A stretch of DNA of 64,000 nt from NCBI RefSeq assembly GCF_008630535.1, contig NZ_VWPH01000007.1:434001-498000 (forward strand), written 5' to 3'. Origin of the DNA: Saccharopolyspora hirsuta. GTDB taxonomy: Bacteria > Actinomycetota > Actinomycetes > Mycobacteriales > Pseudonocardiaceae. Every line of letters begins with the position of its first letter. The stretch's first letter is position 1. Below the pieces are notes generated by a model. It worked only from the letters and a program-made list of their open reading frames with translations. It was not told the DNA's origin and ran no database searches. Positions 54,577 through 62,733 of this stretch are shown here, in pieces. The position numbers were made by a program, and so were the translations under genes.

Positions 54577-55503
54577 GTGCGCGCCGTACTCGTCGTCAAC
54601 CCGCAGGCGACGTCCACCACTGCGGCTGGCCGGGATGTGCTCGCCCACGCGCTGGCCAGCGAGCTGAAGCTGGACGTCGTCGAGACCCAGTACTGGGGCC
54701 ACGCCGCCGACACCGCCCGCGCGGCCGTCGAGGACGGCGTGGACCTGGTGATCGCGCACGGCGGCGACGGCACGGTGAACGAAGTGGTCAACGGCATGTT
54801 CGCCGCGGGCGAGGTGGGTGACCGGGCAATGCCGACGCTGGGCGTGGTGCCCGGCGGCTCGGCGAACGTGTTCGCCCGCGCCCTGGGCCTGCCCCGGGAT
54901 CCGGTCGAGGCCACGCACCGCCTGCTGCGCGCGGTGGCCGAGCGCAGCGGCCGCTGGGTCGGGCTGGGCCGCGCCGACGACCGCTGGTTCACCTTCAACG
55001 CGGGCGTGGGCTGGGACGCCGAGGTGGTCGCCGAGGTCGAGCGGCTGCGCTCGACCGGCCGGAACGTGACGCCCGCCCTGTACGCCCGCACCGCGCTCGC
55101 CTGCTACTTCCGGATGGCCCGCGAGGAGCCGAAGCTCACCTTGCGAATCGGTGACGAAACGCAGGTCGGCGGATTGCACAGCGTGTTCGTCTCGAACACC
55201 GACCCCTGGACCTACCTCGGCTCCCGCCCGGTGCGGATGAGCCCGGAGACCAGCTTCGACACCGGCCTGGGCGTCTTCGCGCTGCGGAACATGCGTGCTT
55301 ACCCTGTGTTACGACATGTAGCGGAAATGCTGCGCGGTAGAGCGAAACCACACGGAAGAAACTCAATTCAGCGTGCGGACGTGGGCCATCTCCGCGTAAC
55401 CTGTACGGAGCCGTTGCGCCTGCAGGTCGACGGCGATTGCCTGGGTGAGCGTTCGGAGATCGAGTTCCTCTCAGTCCCGGAAGCTCTCCGCGTCGCTGTA
55501 TAA
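54577..55503 (+). CDS. diacylglycerol kinase family lipid kinase
   Basis: 308 residues. The catalytic-domain marks are LVVNPQATST at the N-terminus, the nucleotide loop LVIAHGGDGTVNEVVNG near 58-74 and LGVVPGGSANVFARALG near 89. The C-terminal beta-sandwich ends in PLRLQVDGDCLGERSEIEFL. It phosphorylates a lipid (diacylglycerol or related) at the membrane surface using ATP. In mycobacteria a homologue lies beside whiB1, so this start of the conserved block is in place. Codons near 55300-55380 are somewhat less GC-biased. Confidence 0.88.
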   Translation: MRAVLVVNPQATSTTAAGRDVLAHALASELKLDVVETQYWGHAADTARAAVEDGVDLVIAHGGDGTVNEVVNGMFAAGEVGDRAMPTLGVVPGGSANVFARALGLPRDPVEATHRLLRAVAERSGRWVGLGRADDRWFTFNAGVGWDAEVVAEVERLRSTGRNVTPALYARTALACYFRMAREEPKLTLRIGDETQVGGLHSVFVSNTDPWTYLGSRPVRMSPETSFDTGLGVFALRNMRAYPVLRHVAEMLRGRAKPHGRNSIQRADVGHLRVTCTEPLRLQVDGDCLGERSEIEFLSVPEALRVAV

Positions 55504-55649
55504 CCTTCTCGTAACGGATGGACGTAGTTGCCGACTCGCGGCCCCCGTCTGCGACCGGTGACACACCGAAACCCCTGGTCAAGTCCTGTCGATCTTTCAG
55601 GTGAGTTCCCTCACCACGCGAGATCGAACTCTTGACATCGCGGCAGTTC

Positions 55650-55664
55650 GTGAAAGCATTCACA
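55650..55664. promoter_or_regulatory. CRP-type site 1 upstream of whiB1
   Basis: GTGAAAGCATTCACA fits the mycobacterial CRP consensus GTGNNANNNNNCACA. A TTGACA lies just upstream at 55632-55637. Confidence 0.65.
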
Positions 55665-55678
55665 AGCACACGGACTCC

Positions 55679-55693
55679 GTGAAAGCATTCACA
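55679..55693. promoter_or_regulatory. CRP-type site 2 upstream of whiB1
   Basis: The same GTGAAAGCATTCACA 29 bases downstream of site 1 and about 58 bases before the whiB1 ATG. The identical copies imply cooperative or dual control. Confidence 0.65.
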
Positions 55694-55750
55694 AACACCC
55701 CGAACGAACGAGCGGCGCGCGTGGGCGCGCCTAGCGAGGAGCAAGGAACG

Positions 55751-56005
55751 ATGGACTGGCGCCACGATGCGGTTTGCCGTGACGAGGACCCGGAGCTGTT
55801 CTTCCCCGTCGGGAACAGCGGTCCTGCCGTGCTGCAGATCGCCGAGGCGAAGGCCGTTTGCCGCCGTTGTCCGGTCGCCTCCGAGTGCCTGGCTTGGGCA
55901 CTGGAGAGCGGGCAGGACGCCGGCGTCTGGGGCGGTATGAGCGAGGACGAGCGGCGTGCCCTCAAGCGGCGCAACGCTCGCACCCGGGCCCGCACCAACG
56001 CCTGA
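55751..56005 (+). CDS. whiB1: WhiB1-type iron-sulphur transcription factor
   Basis: 84 residues. Four cysteines bind a [4Fe-4S] cluster: C9 (DAVCRDEDP), then C37, C40 and C46 (AVCRRCPVASEC); the GVWGG turn and the basic tail RRALKRRNARTRAR bind DNA and the sigma factor. The sequence is nearly that of M. tuberculosis WhiB1 (MDWRHxAVCRDEDPELFFPV). It is an essential, NO-responsive regulator that associates with the principal sigma factor. The ATG at 55751 gives the conserved N-terminus; the frame runs upstream through the promoter to 55601. Confidence 0.96.
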   Translation: MDWRHDAVCRDEDPELFFPVGNSGPAVLQIAEAKAVCRRCPVASECLAWALESGQDAGVWGGMSEDERRALKRRNARTRARTNA

Positions 56006-56020
56006 GTAGCGAAGCTCGCT

Positions 56021-56069
56021 GAAGACGTGGCGGGTCGATCGCACCCCCGGTGATCGACCCCACGTCTTC
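56021..56069 (+). terminator. hairpin terminator after whiB1
   Basis: GAAGACGTGG-C-GGGTCGATC (56021-56040) pairs with GATCGACCC-CACGTCTTC (56052-56069), 18 pairs with one bulged or mismatched position. There is no T-run. It probably serves both whiB1 and the convergent pdtaS. Confidence 0.65.
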
Positions 56070-56292
56070 GCCCCGGTCGCGAAGCAACGGCCATCGCACC
56101 GAAAGAACCCGCACACCCCGACGAGAACCCGGCCGATCCGCGTCGATGTCGGCCCCGGAAGAACCGCCCAGCTCACCGCTCGTTCGAGCAGGCGGATCCG
56201 GGATTCCGACCCGGTCGGCCGCGATGCGACAACCCGACCGCCGCATCACCAGCATCGACGCACCGCGCGGCGCCCGACCTACCGGGCAGACG

Positions 56293-57786
56293 TCAGCGCC
56301 GGTACTTCAGCGGAACTCGCAACACCGCCTCGGTACCCCGCTGCCGCCCGCGACCGCGCAAGCTCAACGACCCTCGGAGCTCGGATTCCACGAGGGTCCG
56401 CACGATCTGCAGGCCGAGGCGTTCGGCGCGCTCGAGGGAGAAGCCCTTCGGCAGGCCGCGACCGTCATCGGAGATGACCACGTCGAGCCAGCGCGCCGAA
56501 CGCTCCGCCTGCACCACGACTTCACCGCCCTGCCCTTCCGGGAAGGCGTGCTCGAACGCATTCTGCACCAGCTCGGTGAGCACCATCACCAGCGGGGTCG
56601 CCAGCTCGGCGGACACCACCCCGAACCGACCTTCGCGACGCACCTTCACCCCGGTCTCGGCCGCGGCGACGTCGCTCATCATCGGGATCACGCGGTCCAC
56701 CACGTCGTCCAGGTCGACCCGCTCGTCCACCGACATCGACAGCGTCTCGTGCACCAGCGCGATCGACGTCACCCGCCGCACCGACTCGTCCAGCGCGAGG
56801 CGCGCCTCGGTGTTCCCGGTCCGCCGCGCCTGCAACCGCAGCAGCGCGGCCACCGTCTGCAGGTTGTTCTTGACCCGGTGGTGGATCTCGCGGATCGTCG
56901 CGTCCTTGGACATCAGCGCGCGGTCCCGGCGCTTGACCTCCGTGACGTCGCGCACCAGCACCAGCGCACCCGCGTGCTGCCCGCGCGGCTGCAGCGGCAG
57001 CGCCCGGAACAGCACCGTCGCCCCGCGCGCCTCGGCCTCGATGCGCATGCTGGGCTGGCCGCCCATCGCGCGCCGCACGCGCTGCGCCACCTCGTCGGCG
57101 TCGAACGGGTCGTTGAGCAGCGACCGGGTCAGCGGCGCCAGCTGCGCCCCGACCAGGTCCGCGGCGTGGCCCATCCGGTGGTAGGCGGACAGCGCGTTCG
57201 GGCTGGCGAACACGACGGTCCCGGAGCTGTCCAGCCGGATGAGGCCGTCGCCGACCCGCGGGCTGGTGTGCACGTCGGGCGCCGGTTCCGGGGTCGGGAA
57301 GGTGCCGTCGGCGACCATCTGGCACAGGTCGGCGGCGCTGCCCAGGTAGGAGATCTCCAGCGGGCTCGGCACCCGCGGCACCGCCAGGTTGGTGTCCCGG
57401 CTGAGCACCGCGACGATCTCGTCGCCCAACCGGACCGGGATGGTCTCGCGGCGCACCGGGACCCCGAGGTGCCAGCGCGGGTCCTCCTCGCGGCAGATCC
57501 GGCCCTCCAGGGCCGCGCGCCGCAGCTGCGGGTGCTCATCCTGCGTGACTTCGGTGCCCACCACGTCCTCCGGATGGGCGGTGGGGGCCGTCGTCGGCCG
57601 CGCCTGGGCGACGCACAGGAAGCGGGTGTCCGGGGCCTCCTGCGGGCCGATCGGCACCCACAGCAGGAAGTCGGCGAAGGACAGGTCGGACAGCAGCTGC
57701 CACTCGGCGACCACGAGCTGCAGGTGGTCGGCGGCAGTGCCGGACAGCCCGGTGTGCTCGGCGAGCAGGTCACTCAGCGTGGACAA
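56293..57786 (-). CDS. pdtaS: PdtaS-type sensor histidine kinase (HisKA_2)
   Basis: 497 residues, no membrane helices. N-terminal GAF-like domain (STLSDLLAEHTGLSG; AEWQLLSDLSFADFLLWVP), a PAS domain (LIRLDSSGTVVFASPNALSA), the HisKA_2 dimerisation domain with phospho-acceptor His in IREIHHRVKNNLQTVAALLR near 315, and an HATPase domain (TELVQNAFEHAFPEG; ISDDGRGLPKGF). It matches M. tuberculosis PdtaS (Rv3220c), a cytosolic kinase whose partner PdtaR is an antiterminator encoded elsewhere. TTG at 57786 is chosen because it gives the homologous N-terminus and follows GAGGAG by five bases. Confidence 0.92.
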   Translation of the reverse strand: MSTLSDLLAEHTGLSGTAADHLQLVVAEWQLLSDLSFADFLLWVPIGPQEAPDTRFLCVAQARPTTAPTAHPEDVVGTEVTQDEHPQLRRAALEGRICREEDPRWHLGVPVRRETIPVRLGDEIVAVLSRDTNLAVPRVPSPLEISYLGSAADLCQMVADGTFPTPEPAPDVHTSPRVGDGLIRLDSSGTVVFASPNALSAYHRMGHAADLVGAQLAPLTRSLLNDPFDADEVAQRVRRAMGGQPSMRIEAEARGATVLFRALPLQPRGQHAGALVLVRDVTEVKRRDRALMSKDATIREIHHRVKNNLQTVAALLRLQARRTGNTEARLALDESVRRVTSIALVHETLSMSVDERVDLDDVVDRVIPMMSDVAAAETGVKVRREGRFGVVSAELATPLVMVLTELVQNAFEHAFPEGQGGEVVVQAERSARWLDVVISDDGRGLPKGFSLERAERLGLQIVRTLVESELRGSLSLRGRGRQRGTEAVLRVPLKYRR

Positions 57787-57997
57787 GATCAGCTCCTCGG
57801 CAGGTCCTCTCGGCCATCGCTTCCTCCTCACCGCGGCCCGGTGGGCCCCTGCTTAGGAAACCACGAGCGGAACCACCCGCCAGCGGCAGGTGGCGGGCAT
57901 GTCAGACTGGGAGCTCGAAACCCCAGCGGTGACCTGGTCGGCCTCGACGCCCGACCGGTCGCCGGACTGGCCGGAAGCCGAACTTGAGGAGATGCCG

Positions 57998-58072
57998 ATG
58001 GGCAAGCGCGCTCGCAAGAAGAAGGACCGGAAGAAGAACAAGGCCAACCACGGCAAGCGCCCCAACTCGTGA
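57998..58072 (+). CDS. ribosomal protein bL37 (24 residues)
   Basis: A 24-residue, lysine/arginine-rich peptide beginning MGKRARKKK and ending KANHGKRPNS. It matches bL37, the small actinobacterial large-subunit protein first seen in mycobacterial ribosome structures. The ATG at 57998 is preceded by GAGGAG with a six-base spacer. The frame is open upstream to 57890, but that part is acidic and unlike bL37. It is easily missed by gene callers because of its size. A strong hairpin follows. Confidence 0.85.
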   Translation: MGKRARKKKDRKKNKANHGKRPNS

Positions 58073-58100
58073 GCGCCGGCGGCACCAGCCGTCGAACACG

Positions 58101-58137
58101 CGAATGGCCCCGGACCAGATCGGTCCGGGGCCATTCG
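58101..58137. terminator. bidirectional terminator between bL37 and rsrA
   Basis: Perfect 16-bp stem CGAATGGCCCCGGACC (58101-58116) / complement (58122-58137), loop AGATC. Confidence 0.75.
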
Positions 58138-58148
58138 ACGTCTTGGGA

Positions 58149-58481
58149 TCATTCCGCCGAGGTTCGCTTCGTCCGAACCTCGACCGACGTGCCGTCGGGG
58201 CCGCGCTCGACGGTCACCTCGGCCTTGCGCAGGACAGCTTCGCGGATCGAGGCCCGGAGCCGTTCCTTCAGCTCCGTCGGAGCGTGCTCACCGCTGCACT
58301 TGCGGTGCAGCAGGGCCTTGATGTGCTCCTCGATGCCGAAGTGCTCCAGACAGCTCCCGCAACCGTCGAGGTGCTGCTGAACCGCAGCGCGACGCTGCTG
58401 GTCGCACTCGTTGTCCAGGAACAGCCACACCTCGGCAAGCACGTCCTCGCAGGAGGCTTCGTCCGGCTCGCCGCAGTTCAT
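58149..58481 (-). CDS. rsrA: redox-sensing zinc anti-sigma factor RsrA
   Basis: 110 residues. The zinc and thiol switch residues match Streptomyces coelicolor RsrA position for position: C11, H37, C41 and C44 (HLDGCGSC), with C3 also kept. Reduced, zinc-bound RsrA holds SigR; disulfide stress forms C11-C44, ejects zinc and frees SigR. The ATG overlaps the sigR stop by four bases (ATGA), so stoichiometry is coupled. The C-terminal tail is longer and basic. Confidence 0.95.
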   Translation of the reverse strand: MNCGEPDEASCEDVLAEVWLFLDNECDQQRRAAVQQHLDGCGSCLEHFGIEEHIKALLHRKCSGEHAPTELKERLRASIREAVLRKAEVTVERGPDGTSVEVRTKRTSAE

Positions 58482-59302
58482 GAAGTGCTCACCTCCCGCT
58501 GGGTCTCCCGCAAGAAGCCGCGATCACGGGCGACGTCGGTGAGCATCTCACGCAGCTGCCTGCGACCACGGTGCAGCCTCGACATGACGGTGCCGATGGG
58601 CGTGCCCATGATCTCGGCGATCTCCTTGTACGCGAAGCCTTCCACGTCCGCGAGGTAGACCACCATGCGGAACTCCTCGGCCAGCTGCTGCAGCGCGGCC
58701 TTCACATCGGTGTCCGGCAACCGGTCCAGCGCCTCGACCTCCGCCGAGCGCAGGCCGCTGGAGGTGTGGTTCTCCGCCTGCGCGAGCTGCCAGTCGGCGA
58801 TCTCGTCGGTCGGCTGCTGCTGCGGCTGGCGCTGCCGCTTGCGGTAGCCGTTGATGTAGGTGTTGGTGAGGATGCGGTACAGCCAGGCCTTCAGGTTCGT
58901 GCCCTGGGTGAACGACTTGAACGCGGAGAACGCCTTGAGGTAGGTCTCCTGGACGAGGTCCTCGGCGTCCTGGGCGTTGCGCGTCATCCGCAGCGCCGCG
59001 CCGTAGAGCTGGTCCAGCAGCGGCATCGCGTCCTGCTCGAAACGCGCCGCGCGCTGCTCGTCGGTCTCCTCGGCGTGGTCGGAGTCGTTCGGTCGCCCGG
59101 TCACGTCCGGGTGCTCTGGGGTGCTTGGCACCGGGCTCCTTTCCCGCCGCCTGGACGAGGTGACAGCAGGCGACGAACCCATGCGCTCGTTCGCATGGTC
59201 CAGGTTCGAGGATACGCGCGCCCTACTGCGACTACCTGTCGGTGACAGCCGTGCAGGCTCTGGGCGGTCCAGCACGCAGGTGTTCGTCGAATCCATGGTC
59301 AC
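58478..59302 (-). CDS. sigR: disulfide-stress ECF sigma factor SigR (two likely starts)
   Basis: ECF-type sigma factor: region 2 ([20 protein letters not shown], then [20 protein letters not shown]) and region 4 ([20 protein letters not shown], then [20 protein letters not shown]) are complete. Two starts are plausible. GTG at 59131 with AAGGAG upstream gives the usual 217-residue SigR. GTG at 59302 adds 57 residues of low-complexity sequence, like the unstable SigR-prime of Streptomyces. A SigR-type promoter just upstream of 59302 would make the long form on induction. It controls thiol homeostasis genes and is inhibited by RsrA, encoded next. Confidence 0.95.
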   Translation of the reverse strand: MTMDSTNTCVLDRPEPARLSPTGSRSRARVSSNLDHANERMGSSPAVTSSRRRERSPVPSTPEHPDVTGRPNDSDHAEETDEQRAARFEQDAMPLLDQLYGAALRMTRNAQDAEDLVQETYLKAFSAFKSFTQGTNLKAWLYRILTNTYINGYRKRQRQPQQQPTDEIADWQLAQAENHTSSGLRSAEVEALDRLPDTDVKAALQQLAEEFRMVVYLADVEGFAYKEIAEIMGTPIGTVMSRLHRGRRQLREMLTDVARDRGFLRETQREVSTS

Positions 59303-59311
59303 GTCCCCTCC

Positions 59312-59338
59312 AACGCGACACCCGCGGCCCGTTATTCC
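59312..59338 (-). promoter_or_regulatory. SigR-type autoregulatory promoter
   Basis: On the minus strand GGAAT (59338-59334), 19 bases, then GTT (59314-59312). This fits the SigR/SigH consensus. Transcription would start within a few bases of the long-form start codon at 59302. Confidence 0.7.
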
Positions 59339-59345
59339 GGCCTTC

Positions 59346-59351
59346 TAGAGT
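59346..59351 (+). promoter_or_regulatory. -10 element (TAGAGT) for the YbaK gene
   Basis: TAGAGT ends seven bases before the ATG at 59359, divergent from the SigR promoter. Confidence 0.4.
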
Positions 59352-59358
59352 GACGCGC

Positions 59359-59835
59359 ATGGCAGGTAAGGGCACTCCCGCTACGGCGCTGCTGACCAAG
59401 CGCAAGGTTCCGCACGAGGTGCACGCGTACGACCACGACCCGCGCGCCGAGTCCTACGGGTTGGAGGCGGCCGAGGCGCTCGGCCAGCCCCCGGAGCGGG
59501 TCTTCAAGACGCTGGTCGCGGAGGTGGACGGCAAGCTCGCGGTCGGGGTGGTGCCGGTCACCGGGCAGCTCGACCTCAAGGCGCTCGCGGCGGCGGTCGG
59601 CGGGAAGAAGGCCAAGATGGCCGAGGTCGCGGCGGCCGAGCGCGCCACCGGTTACGTCGCGGGCGGCATCTCCCCGCTCGGGCAGAAGAAGCGGCTGCCG
59701 GTCGTCGTCGACTCCTCGGCCACCGGCTTCGACACGATCTACTGCAGCGCGGGGCGGCGCGGCCTGGAGATCGAGCTCGCCGCCGCGGACCTCGTGCGGC
59801 TGCTCGACGCCGTGGTCGCCGACATCGCCGGGTGA
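59359..59835 (+). CDS. ybaK: YbaK/EbsC-type aminoacyl-tRNA deacylase
   Basis: 158 residues. It follows the Cys-tRNA(Pro) deacylase pattern: ALLTKRKVPHEVHAYDHDP, ESYGLEAAEALGQPPERVFK with the catalytic lysine in RVFKTLVAEVDG, and GYVAGGISPLGQKKRLPVVV with the GGISP motif. It clears cysteine mischarged on tRNA-Pro. It is divergent from sigR, 56 bases away. ATG at 59359 has no ribosome site but a near-ideal -10, suggesting leaderless translation. Confidence 0.92.
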   Translation: MAGKGTPATALLTKRKVPHEVHAYDHDPRAESYGLEAAEALGQPPERVFKTLVAEVDGKLAVGVVPVTGQLDLKALAAAVGGKKAKMAEVAAAERATGYVAGGISPLGQKKRLPVVVDSSATGFDTIYCSAGRRGLEIELAAADLVRLLDAVVADIAG

Positions 59836-60164
59836 CCGCTGCGCAGGGGGAGCGCCCCGGCGGACGATGACAGGCCGCTCCCCCGCGCCGCGCATCAGCT
59901 GCACCGGGAACCGAACAGGCTGGGGGGATGCGTCCTGTCCGGGAGGTGTGGGAGTCGGCCGCTCGTTCCGATCCGGGAACCGGTTCACGATCGCGGGCGC
60001 TGAACTCTCCGCTGATCGTCCGGACCAGGGGCCCACCGGGCAACGCCGGTGTTTTCAGATGGTGATTGCCCCAGCTGAACAGCACCCCGGGTCACCCGTC
60101 CAGGGGCGGCTGCGATCAGCCCCGCTCCTCGTGGAGCGCAGCAGCCCGCAGAACGCGCGGTGCG
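59836..60164. other. intergenic stretch without a recognised gene
   Basis: About 330 bases after ybaK. It was checked for riboswitch-like and RNA motifs; several small GC hairpins exist but no convincing known RNA or open frame. R1 cluster E follows. Confidence 0.4.
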
Positions 60165-60226
60165 AGCATGGGAACCTTCCTGTCACCCCAGGCCCGCCGA
60201 GGTGAGGAAGGGAACCTTCCTGTCAT
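60165..60226 (+). repeat. R1 repeat cluster E, two units
   Basis: Units at 60165-60186 (CATGGG arm) and 60204-60226 (perfect GGAAGG arm), between convergent ybaK and hydrolase genes. Confidence 0.9.
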
Positions 60227-60234
60227 CACGCGCG

Positions 60235-60846
60235 CTAGTCGAGCAGGCGGAGCACCCGCACCAGCCACTCCTGGGCGGCGCGGTAGACGGCGTCGACGTC
60301 GGCCTTCAACGAGTGATCACCGGGCACCAGGACGACCTCGCGGTTGTGCGACGGCTCGGGCTGCCCGAACGCGTCCCGCTCGCCCTGCACCACCAGCACC
60401 GGTGCTTCGACCCCGTCCAGCTCCGCCAGCCGGGACTTCTCCGGCTTGCCCGGCGGGTGCACCGGGAACGCCAGGCACAGCACCGCCGAGGCCGCACCGG
60501 CTTCCGCGGTCCGGCACGCCACCCGCGCCCCGGAGGAACGGCCGCCGAAGATCAGCGGGAGGTCGGCGAACCAGCGCTCGCCGAGGTCCTCCGCGACCGC
60601 CAGCCACGCCGCGTCCAGCTGCTTGGCCGGGGCCGGGGCCCGTCGACCGGCCACCCGGTACGGCTGCTCGACGAGCGCGACGTGCACGCCCGCCTCCGTG
60701 GCGGCGCGGGTCACCGCCACCAGGTCGGGCGCGGCGATGCCGCCACCCGCGCCGTGCCCGAGCAGCAGCGCGGCGCGCCCTTCCTCCGCGCAGTGCAGTT
60801 CGGCCCGGGCCGGGCCGTGCGGGGTCTCGACCTCGACGCTGGTCAT
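60235..60846 (-). CDS. alpha/beta hydrolase (KANL3/TEX30-like)
   Basis: 203 residues. The first strand is followed by LLLGHGAGGGIAAPDLVA, the nucleophile serine lies in FGGRSSGARVACRTA near residue 99 (GRSSG), and PVLVVQGERDAFGQP and VPGDHSLKADVD supply the acid and histidine. The GRSSGA elbow is typical of this bacterial family, usually annotated as dienelactone hydrolase-like. The substrate is unknown. Its ATG overlaps the stop of the SRAP gene upstream (ATGA), so it is coupled to that operon, as in related actinomycetes. Confidence 0.82.
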   Translation of the reverse strand: MTSVEVETPHGPARAELHCAEEGRAALLLGHGAGGGIAAPDLVAVTRAATEAGVHVALVEQPYRVAGRRAPAPAKQLDAAWLAVAEDLGERWFADLPLIFGGRSSGARVACRTAEAGAASAVLCLAFPVHPPGKPEKSRLAELDGVEAPVLVVQGERDAFGQPEPSHNREVVLVPGDHSLKADVDAVYRAAQEWLVRVLRLLD

Positions 60847-61559
60847 GACTCGAACAGCGCTGCCTGCTCGGCGGGCTCGGGCACCGGTTCGACCTGCCGC
60901 AGCAGGTCCGGGTGGTTGTTGCGCATGCTGTTCACCTCGGTGGAGACGGGGTGGAGCGCCAGCTCGTCGAGCATCCCCTCGGCCGGGGTCAACAGCTCGC
61001 CGATCTCGGTCCGCTGCGGGTCGAGCCAGTCCGACCAGCGGTCCTGCGGCAGCACCAGCGGCATCCGGTGGTGCACGTCGGCCAGCTCGCCGACGGCGTC
61101 GGTGGTGACCACCGCGCACGTCACCAGCGGCCGGTCGGTCGAATCCGGCGCCCACCAGGCGGAGAACACCGCGGCCATCGCCAAGCTCGCCCCGTCCTTG
61201 CGGCGGCACAGGAACGGCTGCCGCCGCCGGTCACCCGGCCGCCACTCGTACCAGCCGGTCGCGGGCATCAGGCAGCGGCGCCGCCGCGCGGACTCGGCGT
61301 AGGCGGGCTTGGTGGTGATCGACTCGGCCCGGGCGTTGATCATCGGCGGCCCGCTGCCGATCTCCTTCGCCCAGGTCGGGACCAACCCCCACCGCACCGG
61401 GCGGATGCTGCGCTCGGCACCGCGCTGGACGACGATCGGCACCGTCTTGGTCGGAGTCACGTTGAAGTCCGCGACCACGGCCCCGCCGGTGCGGTCGACC
61501 GCCTCGAACTCCTCGGCCAGCGCCGCCGGATCGTGCTGGACGGCGTACCGACCACACAT
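60843..61559 (-). CDS. SRAP (HMCES/YedK) abasic-site protein, copy 1
   Basis: 238 residues. After Met removal the catalytic Cys2 (MCGRYAV) becomes the N-terminus and forms a thiazolidine with abasic sites in single-stranded DNA. The other active-site residues are seen in INARAESITTKPAY (Asn and Glu) and VHHRMPLVLP (His). WGLVPTWAK and TGWYEWRPG are family blocks. It protects stalled forks. It is transcribed with a second SRAP gene 38 bases upstream and a hydrolase gene downstream. Its M. tuberculosis counterpart is Rv3226c, beside aroA. Confidence 0.92.
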   Translation of the reverse strand: MCGRYAVQHDPAALAEEFEAVDRTGGAVVADFNVTPTKTVPIVVQRGAERSIRPVRWGLVPTWAKEIGSGPPMINARAESITTKPAYAESARRRRCLMPATGWYEWRPGDRRRQPFLCRRKDGASLAMAAVFSAWWAPDSTDRPLVTCAVVTTDAVGELADVHHRMPLVLPQDRWSDWLDPQRTEIGELLTPAEGMLDELALHPVSTEVNSMRNNHPDLLRQVEPVPEPAEQAALFES

Positions 61560-61597
61560 CAGAACTCACCCCGCGTCGTGCTCCACCTCGCGCCGAA

Positions 61598-62362
61598 TCA
61601 CTTCGACCCGGGATCCAAACCTACCGCCTGCGGTTGCGGCTCGAGCGGCACGCGTTCGACGAGCTCGGCACCGTTGTTCCGGACGTTGTTGACCGCCGTG
61701 GACACCGGGCGCAGCTCCAGCGCGGCCACCAGTTCCTCCGACGGCGGCGCCAGCAGGTCGGAGACGTCCGGCTGGTCCGGGTCGAGCCAGTGCTCCCACG
61801 CGGTGGGCGGCAGCAGCAGCGGCATCCGGTCGTGCACCTCGGAGAGCTGCCCGATCGAGCTGGTGGTCAGCACCGAGCAGGTCACCAGCGGTTCGGCGTC
61901 CTCGACCTGCGGATCGCGCCAGGTCGCGAAGATGCCCGCCATCGCCAGGCTGGAACCGTCCGGGGAGGTCATGAAGAACGGCTGCTTGCGGTTGCCCTCG
62001 CGCTTCCACTCGTACCAGCCGTCGGCCGGCAGCAGGCACCGGTAGCGCTTGATCGAGGTGCGGAAGGCGGGCTTGGTCGTCACCGTCTCGGACTTGGCGT
62101 TGATCATCCGGCTGCCGATGGACTTGTCCTTCGCCCACATCGGCACCAGGCCCCAGCGCATGACGCGGATGGTGCGCTCGGTCCGCTCCAGGTCCCGCTC
62201 GCCGGACTCGTCCTGCGGGTGCCGCTGCACCACGGTCAGCACCCGCTTGGTCGGCGCGACGTTGAAGTCCGCGCCGGGAGCAGCACCGCCGGTGCTGTCC
62301 AGCGCGGCGAACTCGGCCGCGAGCTTGCCCGGATCCTTCGTGGAGGCATACCTGCCGCACAT
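61598..62362 (-). CDS. SRAP (HMCES/YedK) abasic-site protein, copy 2
   Basis: 254 residues, a paralogue of the next gene. Cys2 (MCGRYAST), Asn/Glu (INAKSETVTTKPAF) and His (VHDRMPLLLP) are kept, as are WGLVPMWAK and DGWYEWKRE. Compared with copy 1 it has an insertion of about 15 residues (QRHPQDESGERDLERTER) before the VMRWGLVP strand. The start is set at 62362 because Cys2 must be N-terminal; the frame runs to 62383. Two intact copies in tandem are unusual and suggest different DNA structures or expression. Confidence 0.92.
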   Translation of the reverse strand: MCGRYASTKDPGKLAAEFAALDSTGGAAPGADFNVAPTKRVLTVVQRHPQDESGERDLERTERTIRVMRWGLVPMWAKDKSIGSRMINAKSETVTTKPAFRTSIKRYRCLLPADGWYEWKREGNRKQPFFMTSPDGSSLAMAGIFATWRDPQVEDAEPLVTCSVLTTSSIGQLSEVHDRMPLLLPPTAWEHWLDPDQPDVSDLLAPPSEELVAALELRPVSTAVNNVRNNGAELVERVPLEPQPQAVGLDPGSK

Positions 62363-62467
62363 GCCCGGTCGAACCTCCGTCACCTAGCAGCGGTGTGGTC
62401 CACCCCATCCTGGCAGTCCGGATCGCCCCGGGCGAGCGGCACGAGCAGATCCCGAACGCACGCGAGG

Positions 62468-62613
62468 TGACAGGAAGGTTCCCCTCCTCGCACTACCGGG
62501 CCCGACAAGTGACAGGAAGGTTCCCTTGCTCACGCCACAGGCCCGCCAGGTGACAGGAAGGTTCCCCTCCTCGCAGCACCGCGTCCGCCGGATGACAGGA
62601 AAGTTCCCATGCT
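62468..62613 (-). repeat. R1 repeat cluster F, four units in a divergent promoter gap
   Basis: Minus-strand units at about 62468-62489, 62510-62532, 62551-62572 and 62593-62613, between the divergent SRAP and aroA genes. Units 1 and 3 have CCC-CTCC in the arm, unit 4 the CATGGG arm and one core change. Apart from a GATCAT six bases before the aroA ATG, nothing else is seen in the 62363-62733 gap. Confidence 0.9.
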
Positions 62614-62733
62614 CCAACCCCCGCCGCGGCGGCCCGGCGCCACAGGTGCCACGGCGGGTCACTCCACCAACACTCGGTGGCCAACGCGCCCCCGGCGCTG
62701 AATTCCCCGGGCCAGGTGGGGGATCATTGGCCC

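Noticed and set aside
56050..57987. 645-residue plus-strand frame opposite pdtaS
   Set aside because: Shadow frame; the minus strand has a full HisKA_2 kinase.
59836..60164. Riboswitch or structured RNA after ybaK
   Set aside because: Small GC hairpins exist, but no arrangement matched a known class such as ydaO, SAM or cobalamin; the gap is convergent, so a leader RNA is unlikely.
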